A stretch of DNA of 10,487 nt from positions 1 through 10,487 of the forward strand of contig JAFUFG010000198.1 of assembly GCA_017470045.1 (NCBI GenBank), read 5' to 3'. The notes beneath the pieces are model-generated. The model was not told where the DNA came from, ran no database searches, and saw only the letters and a program-made list of their open reading frames with translations. The DNA comes from Bacilli bacterium (lineage in GTDB: Bacteria; Bacillota_I; Bacilli_A; RF39; UBA660). Of this stretch, positions 5,983 through 10,487 are shown piece after piece (the first letter of the stretch is position 1; each line of letters starts with the position of its first letter). The translations under genes and the position numbers were made by a program.

Positions 5983-7020
5983 ATGTTCAAGAAAAAAGAG
6001 AAGAAGAAGTGGTCCATTAAAAAGAAAATAGGGGTTTGTTTCATTAGTTTCTTTAGTGTATGCCTATTTGCTTTTTTATTTCTTTTTTATGGTCCATGGA
6101 ATGGGTTTCGTAATTTTTGGATTACTAGTGCGATGACTACGATGTCTCATCAATATTTGGCTACGTGGTTCTATTCCGATAGTACAATTCAAAAAGTTTT
6201 AGCTTCAAACTCTATTACAGAGGTTGATGAAGTCAGTGATATGGATGCGATTAAATTTCGTAAGTATACAACTTCTATTTATAAGAATGAATACGATAAA
6301 GAGGTTCTTACAAAAGATCCTGGAAATGATTTATACAAAGTTATTAATGTTAGTGGAAATGGCTATAAAGGATATTTAGTTGCGATTTATGATCCATCTC
6401 GAATTCATATAGCAACTACTGCTTATCTTAATGTTCGTGGAGAATCTATTCTTACGGTAAGTGCAAGAGAAAATGCAATTATTGCGATGAATGGTGGCGG
6501 ATTCTATGATCCGAATTGGAATGGAAATGGGGCCACACCTCATGGTACAGTTATTCAAGGTGGAAAGATCGTTAGTACTTATACAAGAGCGAATGTCGGT
6601 GGTGGATTTATTGGATTTACAAATGAAAATAAATTACTTTTAGGTCATATGAGTGCACAAGAAGCTCTTGCTCAGGGAATGAGAGATGCGGTAGAATTTG
6701 GTCCTTACTTAATTATTAATGGAAAAAGAAGCTTTGTTCGTGGTAATGGTGGATGGGGCATTGCTCCTAGAACTGCAATTGGTCAACGACAAGATGGAAT
6801 TGTTTTGTTTTTAGTCATTAATGGTAGACTTGCTTCTAGTATTGGGGCGGATATGATTGACTTATGTGACGTAATGGAAAATTATGGAGCATACAATGCG
6901 GCTAACTTGGATGGTGGAAGTTCTTCTGAGTTAGTAATCAATCAACAAATTGTTAATACGCCAGTTGCAGGTGGTAGTAACGGATTAAGAGATATGCCAA
7001 CCTTCTGGGTTGTAAAATAA
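5983..7020 (+). CDS. Membrane-anchored phosphodiester glycosidase (NAGPA domain), copy 1
   Basis: The 345-residue protein has a Lys-rich cytoplasmic start (1-15), one helix (about 16-37) and an outside catalytic region. The NAGPA/DUF2233 domain spans about 125-345 with IAMNGGGF (167-174), EFGPYLIINGK (238-248), APRTAIGQRQDG (261-272) and NAANLDGGSSS (305-315). The family's founding member is the human uncovering enzyme, which removes GlcNAc from a GlcNAc-phosphodiester-mannose. Bacterial members are predicted to cut sugar-phosphodiester bonds in envelope or exopolysaccharides. Residues 42-56 (FRNFWITSAMTTMSH) form a juxtamembrane block shared with the second copy at 8993. Shine-Dalgarno GAGGA (5972-5976) precedes the ATG. 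It follows the unknown exported protein by two bases. No clear terminator follows before the next gene, so some readthrough is possible. The substrate is unknown. Confidence 0.92.
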   Translation: MFKKKEKKKWSIKKKIGVCFISFFSVCLFAFLFLFYGPWNGFRNFWITSAMTTMSHQYLATWFYSDSTIQKVLASNSITEVDEVSDMDAIKFRKYTTSIYKNEYDKEVLTKDPGNDLYKVINVSGNGYKGYLVAIYDPSRIHIATTAYLNVRGESILTVSARENAIIAMNGGGFYDPNWNGNGATPHGTVIQGGKIVSTYTRANVGGGFIGFTNENKLLLGHMSAQEALAQGMRDAVEFGPYLIINGKRSFVRGNGGWGIAPRTAIGQRQDGIVLFLVINGRLASSIGADMIDLCDVMENYGAYNAANLDGGSSSELVINQQIVNTPVAGGSNGLRDMPTFWVVK

Positions 7021-7040
7021 TATAGTAAAAAATGAAATCT

Positions 7041-7054
7041 TGTGATAATATAAT
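7041..7054 (+). promoter_or_regulatory. Possible promoter of the two-helix membrane protein gene
   Basis: Two overlapping -10-like elements are present: TGTGATAAT (7041-7049, extended type) and TATAAT (7049-7054). They lie 25-30 bases before the start codon at 7079. No convincing -35 was seen. The gene may also be read through from the glycosidase gene, as no terminator was found between them. Confidence 0.45.
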
Positions 7055-7078
7055 ACTTATCAATTTGAGGTGATTTAT

Positions 7079-7471
7079 ATGTATATCGGTCTTGTAGAAA
7101 CATGTAGTGATTATGCACTTGCGAATATTTTAGAAATTGTACAAAATATTATGACAATATTCCAAATTGTTGTACCGATTGTGTCTATTGTTGCATTAAT
7201 TAAATTATTAATTTTGAAGATGTCAGATCCTGAGAATAAGAAATTAGCTCATGGATTCCGTAATTGGATTGTTCTTTTACTTACCTTCTTCTTATTACCG
7301 GTTATTATTGACGCAGTTATGGGAGCTGCTGCAACTGCTAATGATAAAGAGGGCGAGTTTACTTTTGCATCTTGCTGGAATTATGCTAGATATGGTAAAA
7401 CACCACCTAGAACAACTGGTACTTATATTAAGCCGGATGAAGAAAGCGGCAGAACAAAAGTTATCGAATAA
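7079..7471 (+). CDS. Small two-helix membrane protein with VirB2/TrbC-like topology
   Basis: This 130-residue protein is not firmly assignable. Hydrophobic helices at about 17-47 and 62-86 flank a basic loop (KMSDPENKKLAHGFR, 47-61) that should be cytoplasmic, leaving both termini outside. This hairpin plan, with helix content like QIVVPIVSIVALIKLL followed by a KK-containing loop, resembles VirB2/TrbC pilins and Maff2-type small conjugation proteins, but no signature residue proves it and no other type IV secretion gene is visible. The two cysteines (Cys9 and Cys99) would both be outside and could form a disulfide. The C-terminal 45 residues are polar. The start at 7079 was chosen over the in-frame GTG at 7070 because GAGGTGAT (7067-7074) is then a correctly spaced Shine-Dalgarno. 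It is a single-gene unit ended by its own terminator. Confidence 0.8.
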   Translation: MYIGLVETCSDYALANILEIVQNIMTIFQIVVPIVSIVALIKLLILKMSDPENKKLAHGFRNWIVLLLTFFLLPVIIDAVMGAAATANDKEGEFTFASCWNYARYGKTPPRTTGTYIKPDEESGRTKVIE

Positions 7472-7496
7472 AGAAAGAAAAATTCTTTCTTTTTTT
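7471..7496 (+). terminator. Terminator after the two-helix membrane protein
   Basis: AAGAAAGAA (7471-7479) pairs with TTCTTTCTT (7483-7491) around a three-base A loop, followed by T's to 7496. The last base of the TAA stop codon is the first base of the stem. Confidence 0.8.
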
Positions 7497-7523
7497 GTTT
7501 TACAAAAACTTTTCAATTCTTCT

Positions 7524-7554
7524 AAAAAAAAACTATCTTACCTTGAAAGATAGT
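7524..7554 (-). terminator. Hairpin with terminator form on the minus strand, or operator-like dyad
   Basis: ACTATCTT (7532-7539) and AAGATAGT (7547-7554) form a perfect 8-bp inverted repeat with a seven-base loop. On the minus strand the hairpin is followed by nine U's (A-run 7524-7532), the layout of an intrinsic terminator; on the plus strand no U-run follows. No minus-strand gene is present to need it. The loop contains the -35 of the next promoter, so it may instead be a protein-binding dyad. Confidence 0.55.
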
Positions 7555-7571
7555 GCTCTGTTTGTTATAAT
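7543..7571 (+). promoter_or_regulatory. Strong sigma-A promoter of the tandem-domain protein / glycosidase operon
   Basis: TTGAAA (7543-7548, five of six to consensus) and a perfect TATAAT (7566-7571) are 17 bp apart, with the extended TGT before the -10 (7563-7565). It is the best promoter in the window. The -35 begins in the loop of the dyad at 7532-7554 and runs into its right arm. Transcription would start near 7578, giving a very short leader before the ATG at 7597. Confidence 0.82.
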
Positions 7572-7596
7572 TTTCTTTAGGATGGAGTACTTGCTT

Positions 7597-8985
7597 ATGA
7601 AGAAAATGAAAAAGAATAATGAAGCGAAAGCTTTAAAAAAAGGGAAAAAGAAGAAGAAATTAATTCCTTATAGTAATGTAGAGTTTTTTTATAATGTAAT
7701 GAGTATACTAATTGTTATGGGAATTGGTATTTATTTTGGTGGAAGAAGTTTCTATTATTATAGTAAGCTTAATTCAAATTTTGCAGCAGCTGCTTCTACT
7801 TTGAATGGGACAATTATTAATACTACTTATGTTGTAACGGATGGAGATGGATTACATCAAGATACGGATGGATACTATTACAAAGGAAATATTGAGAATA
7901 ATTATGTAAAATATGGTAATCGTTATTTCCGTATTATTCGTATTAATAATGATGGTAGTGTTAAAGTTATTACGGATGATATTGTTACGGAATTCATGTG
8001 GGGTGAGGCTGCGGATTATCAAAAGTCTAATTTACAAGGATGGCTTAATAAAACTATTGATGATAATCTAACTGGTATCTATTATGATACTTTACCCTAT
8101 CCGAATGATTTCTTAGTTAAAACGGATTATAATGTTCCTACTTTTGATGGAAGTAGTGTAGTAAATGGAAAAGATACTTATAGTGATTATGTTACTACAT
8201 TAAGTGTTAAAGATTATTCGAATGCGAATGGTAAGAATAGTTTCTTAAATATTAAGAAGTATTTCTGGATTTTAGGTACGGATAAAGATAATCAAAATTT
8301 ATATGTTGATGAGAATGGTGCTTTACTTCCAGGAAATTTATATGAATCTTATGGAGTAAGAGCTGTTATTACGTTAAAACCTGATTCTGTTATTGCTAGT
8401 GGAAATGGTACAAAACAAGATCCTTATACGATTGATCAAGGGGATAAAACAAATTATGTAGATAGTTATATCAAACTTGGTAATGATGTATGGAAGGTTT
8501 ACTCTCAATATGGAAAAGAAATTAAAGCAGTTCATTTAAATTATGTTGGAGAAGATCAAAATAGAGTATATAGTGATAGTACTAGTTTCTTTGATATTGA
8601 TGATGATGAGAATATTGCTTGGTATTTGAATCGTATTTTAGGGCCAGGGTTACCATATTATAATCAATTACAAGAGTTTGCTACATTTACTGGAGAAGTA
8701 AGTGGAGATACGTCTTTGGATTATAAGAACAATTATAAAAACTTTACAATGGCTAAAATTGGATTATTAAATCTATTTGATTATCATAATATCGATTTAG
8801 ATGATTACTATTTATGTAATACGACTTCGTCTGTTGGTAGTTTGGTAGATATTTATCATAATTATGGATTATTAGAAGAAGCAAATGTTGAAGATGTTAA
8901 GAAGATAGTAGTTACTACTTCTATCTCTAGCGATATATTAAAAGTGGGAGATGGAACTTTATCCAATCCTTATCGTATGGGGTGA
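7597..8985 (+). CDS. Membrane-anchored surface protein with two tandem DUF6273-like domains
   Basis: The 462-residue protein has a Lys-rich cytoplasmic start (1-22), one helix (about 31-54) and a large outside part. It carries two related units. Unit 1 (about 101-280) opens NNYVKYGNRYFRIIRI and closes with GVRAVITLKPD (253-263) and GNGTKQDPYTI (269-279). Unit 2 (about 287-462) opens DSYIKLGNDVWKVY and closes with GDGTLSNPYRMG (451-462). The opening, the DYSNANGKNSFLN block (206-218) and the GVRxVI ... GxGTxxxPY ending are typical of a domain of unknown function common in surface proteins of gut Firmicutes and their phages, which I believe is DUF6273; the name is from memory. The start at 7597 has Shine-Dalgarno GGATGGAG (7580-7587); in-frame starts at 7495 and 7582 lie upstream of or within the promoter and Shine-Dalgarno. 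It ends in TGA, overlapping the Shine-Dalgarno of the next gene. Function unknown. Confidence 0.82.
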   Translation: MKKMKKNNEAKALKKGKKKKKLIPYSNVEFFYNVMSILIVMGIGIYFGGRSFYYYSKLNSNFAAAASTLNGTIINTTYVVTDGDGLHQDTDGYYYKGNIENNYVKYGNRYFRIIRINNDGSVKVITDDIVTEFMWGEAADYQKSNLQGWLNKTIDDNLTGIYYDTLPYPNDFLVKTDYNVPTFDGSSVVNGKDTYSDYVTTLSVKDYSNANGKNSFLNIKKYFWILGTDKDNQNLYVDENGALLPGNLYESYGVRAVITLKPDSVIASGNGTKQDPYTIDQGDKTNYVDSYIKLGNDVWKVYSQYGKEIKAVHLNYVGEDQNRVYSDSTSFFDIDDDENIAWYLNRILGPGLPYYNQLQEFATFTGEVSGDTSLDYKNNYKNFTMAKIGLLNLFDYHNIDLDDYYLCNTTSSVGSLVDIYHNYGLLEEANVEDVKKIVVTTSISSDILKVGDGTLSNPYRMG

Positions 8986-8992
8986 TTAATTC

Positions 8993-10264
8993 ATGAGAAA
9001 AAAGAAAACAAAAGAAGAAGTAACGGAACCAGTTATTGTAGGAAATCCTGATAAAGAACCTGAGAAAAAGAAAAAAACTCGTAAGAAAATTAAAATTAAG
9101 GTTAAAGTTGAAAAGGATCCAGTTACTGGAGAAGTTGTGAAGAAACGTCGTGGACGTAAGAAGAAAGTAGAAGAAAAACAATTACGTGATGATATTGTAG
9201 TTGTAGAAGATAATCGTAAATTAAAGAAATTTCATATTCATTCTTTTACGATTGGTGTAACATTGATGAATATTATTGTTATTGCTGGACTTGTTATGAT
9301 TAACTTAGAAAGTTTCCGTACTTTCTGGGTTACTTCTGCAATGACTACAATGACTCATAAGTTTTGGGCTTATACTTTATATAGTGAAAAGACTATTACA
9401 AAGATTATGAGTGAGAACTATATTGAGATTAATACCGATGGTGTTAATTTGGATGATATCGTTATTGGAGATACTAGTGCTAAGACTCATTATGCTAGTA
9501 AGTATGAAAAAGAACTTTATACCAGAGATGAGGGAAATGAAGTTTATAAAATTATTCGTTTAGATGAAGGTAAGTATAAAGGTTATTTAACGGTTGTTTA
9601 TGATCCTTCTGATGTAGAATTAGCGGTTTCTTCAAAACTTGGTAGAATGGGTGAAAACGTTGCCACTTTATGTAAAAATAATGGTGGATTAGTTGGTATT
9701 AATGCTGGTGGTTTTGAAGACCTAGATGGTTGGGGTAATGGTTCTGTACCATTAGGTGCAATCATTAAAAATGGTGAACTTGTCTGGAACCATCCAGGAG
9801 GAAGTGGAACCTTAATCGGATTTACGAAAGAACATAAATTAGTTATGACTCCTGAAACTCCAGAAGAAGCAATTGCTCATGGTATGAAAGATGCTATTGA
9901 GTTTGGTCCAAACTTAATTGTTAATGGTAAAGTTTCTAAGATCCATGGTGATGGTGGATGGGGTACTGCTCCTCGTAGTGTTATTGCACAAAGAAGAGAT
10001 GGTATTGTTCTATTATTACTTATCGAAGGACGTATCCCTGGTTATGCATTAGGTGCTACGATGAATGATGTTATTGAAGTATTATTACGTTATGGTGCTT
10101 ATAATGCGGCTAACTTAGATGGTGGTGCTTCTACTACTATGGCCGTAAACGGTAAATTATATAATCGTCCTAGTGCTGGTGGAGAATATGGTGGTAGAAC
10201 GGTTTCTAATGCATGGATTGTAACAAACCATAATGGAAAAACTTGCGTAGGATGTCCATATTAG
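8993..10264 (+). CDS. Membrane-anchored phosphodiester glycosidase (NAGPA domain), copy 2
   Basis: This 423-residue paralogue of the gene at 5983 has a much longer, very Lys/Arg-rich cytoplasmic N-terminus (1-80, with KKRRGRKKK at 50-58), one helix (about 84-105), the shared juxtamembrane block FRTFWVTSAMTTMTH (108-122) and an outside NAGPA domain (about 195-411). Motifs are GINAGGF (235-241), FGPNLIVNGK (304-313), APRSVIAQRRDG (326-337) and NAANLDGGAS (371-380). As in copy 1, hydrolysis of a sugar-phosphodiester on an envelope polymer is the likely reaction. It differs by a C-terminal extension ending in CVGC (418-421), which copy 1 lacks. It starts seven bases after the tandem-domain gene with Shine-Dalgarno GGGGTGAT (8979-8986), so the two are co-translated from the promoter at 7543-7571. 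The substrate is unknown. Confidence 0.92.
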   Translation: MRKKKTKEEVTEPVIVGNPDKEPEKKKKTRKKIKIKVKVEKDPVTGEVVKKRRGRKKKVEEKQLRDDIVVVEDNRKLKKFHIHSFTIGVTLMNIIVIAGLVMINLESFRTFWVTSAMTTMTHKFWAYTLYSEKTITKIMSENYIEINTDGVNLDDIVIGDTSAKTHYASKYEKELYTRDEGNEVYKIIRLDEGKYKGYLTVVYDPSDVELAVSSKLGRMGENVATLCKNNGGLVGINAGGFEDLDGWGNGSVPLGAIIKNGELVWNHPGGSGTLIGFTKEHKLVMTPETPEEAIAHGMKDAIEFGPNLIVNGKVSKIHGDGGWGTAPRSVIAQRRDGIVLLLLIEGRIPGYALGATMNDVIEVLLRYGAYNAANLDGGASTTMAVNGKLYNRPSAGGEYGGRTVSNAWIVTNHNGKTCVGCPY

Positions 10265-10268
10265 AATC

Positions 10269-10304
10269 AAAAATCTATAAGAAAAAACTTATAGATTTTT
10301 TTTT
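10269..10304 (+). terminator. Strong terminator after glycosidase copy 2
   Basis: A perfect 13-bp stem pairs AAAAATCTATAAG (10269-10281) with CTTATAGATTTTT (10288-10300) around a six-A loop, followed by a T-run to 10304. The A-rich 5' flank makes two-way function possible. Confidence 0.92.
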
Positions 10305-10313
10305 GTCTATCGT

Positions 10314-10341
10314 TTCAAAATATTTCAATTTATTATATAAT
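10314..10341 (+). promoter_or_regulatory. Probable promoter of the gene at the right edge
   Basis: TTCAAA (10314-10319) and a perfect TATAAT (10336-10341) are separated by 16 bp, 26 bases before the next start codon and just after a strong terminator. Confidence 0.6.
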
Positions 10342-10367
10342 GGAATTAATAATAGAGGTGAGTAGGT

Positions 10368-10487
10368 ATGCAGATTTTAAATCCATTTCAAGGTAACTAT
10401 GTAAGTGCTCGAAATGCTAGAGAAGATTTGGACATAGATACCATTTTAGCAGGATGTAATCAAGTAGAAGAACAAGCTAATAATTTA
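10368..10487 (+). CDS. Start of an unidentified gene (3' end missing)
   Basis: Forty codons are visible, beginning MQILNPFQGNYVSARNARED and continuing with a single Cys (Cys30) and a Gln/Glu/Asn-rich helix-like stretch (QVEEQANNL). The Shine-Dalgarno AGAGGTGA (10354-10361) is well spaced and a promoter stands upstream, so the start is credible. There is no signal peptide or membrane segment in the visible part, so a cytoplasmic or leaderless secreted helical protein is possible. The fragment is too short for a family call. Confidence 0.75.
   Translation, partial: MQILNPFQGNYVSARNAREDLDIDTILAGCNQVEEQANNL

Noticed and set aside
7044..7061. GATAA...TTATC dyad around the -10 at 7049
   Set aside because: Five pairs in very AT-rich DNA are expected by chance.
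7070..7078. GTG start for the two-helix protein
   Set aside because: The GTG is part of the Shine-Dalgarno GAGGTGAT of the ATG at 7079.
7251..7553. Plus-strand open frame overlapping the two-helix protein and the intergenic region
   Set aside because: It runs through the terminator and dyad, has no Shine-Dalgarno and low-complexity Leu-rich sequence.
7495..7596. N-terminal extension of the tandem-domain protein
   Set aside because: It covers the terminator T-run, the dyad and the promoter. The ATG at 7597 follows the Shine-Dalgarno.
8983..8985. TGA as a possible Trp codon (mycoplasma code 4)
   Set aside because: All Trp codons seen are TGG, and this TGA follows a C-terminal GxGTxxxPY ending and overlaps a good Shine-Dalgarno for the next gene, so it is a stop.
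8927..9181. Minus-strand open frame rich in Phe/Leu/Asn
   Set aside because: It is the antisense of the Lys-rich N-terminus of glycosidase copy 2, where AAA/AAG codons give Phe/Leu on the other strand.

Overview
The window comes from an AT-rich bacterium of the low-GC Gram-positive group. The Bacillota/Mycoplasmatota boundary lineages, such as uncultured gut Bacilli or Mollicutes-like bacteria, fit best. The reasons are the strong A/T third-position bias, AGGTGAT-type Shine-Dalgarno sequences, extended -10 promoters (TGTTATAAT) and U-tailed intrinsic terminators. Every credible gene lies on the + strand. Trp is always TGG and one gene ends in TGA before a new Shine-Dalgarno and start, so the standard bacterial code applies. 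The species cannot be named from the sequence alone.

Layout. (1) 3-1176: the 3' part of an RlmI/RlmK-type SAM-dependent methyltransferase, overlapping by 8 bp an RluA-family pseudouridine synthase. This looks like an RNA-modification pair, closed by a terminator. (2) 1266-2794: a single-pass membrane protein with a long Pro/Ala/Val-rich acidic tail, then a two-pass protein that looks like a signal peptidase I (S26) fold without its catalytic residues. Each gene is followed by its own terminator. (3) 2879-5332: an operon for polyprenol-linked glycan synthesis. It holds a GT4 glycosyltransferase, an Alg14/PssD-like subunit and an Alg13/PssE-like subunit fused to a four-helix GtrA-like membrane domain. 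(4) 5405-7020: a small membrane-anchored exported protein coupled (2-bp gap) to a membrane-anchored phosphodiester glycosidase (NAGPA domain). (5) 7079-7471: a short two-helix membrane protein with VirB2/TrbC-pilin-like topology. (6) 7597-10264: a membrane-anchored surface protein with two tandem domains, coupled to a second NAGPA-domain paralogue with a long Lys-rich cytoplasmic N-terminus. (7) From 10368 a new gene begins and runs off the window.

Taken together, regions 3 to 6 look like a cell-envelope locus. Glycosyltransferases build a lipid-linked glycan, the GtrA-like part may handle a lipid-linked sugar, and two exported NAGPA enzymes could trim phosphodiester-linked sugars on a surface polymer. 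The family assignments are well supported by visible motifs. The joint pathway is inference from proximity only.

The least ordinary items are the Alg13-GtrA fusion, the probable pseudo-signal-peptidase, the Lys/Arg-free Pro/Ala tail protein, the NAGPA duplication with a conserved juxtamembrane segment, and a perfect dyad whose loop contains the -35 box of the promoter at 7543-7571. No tRNA, rRNA, CRISPR array, insertion sequence or replication origin was seen. No gene-free stretch exceeds about 125 bases.
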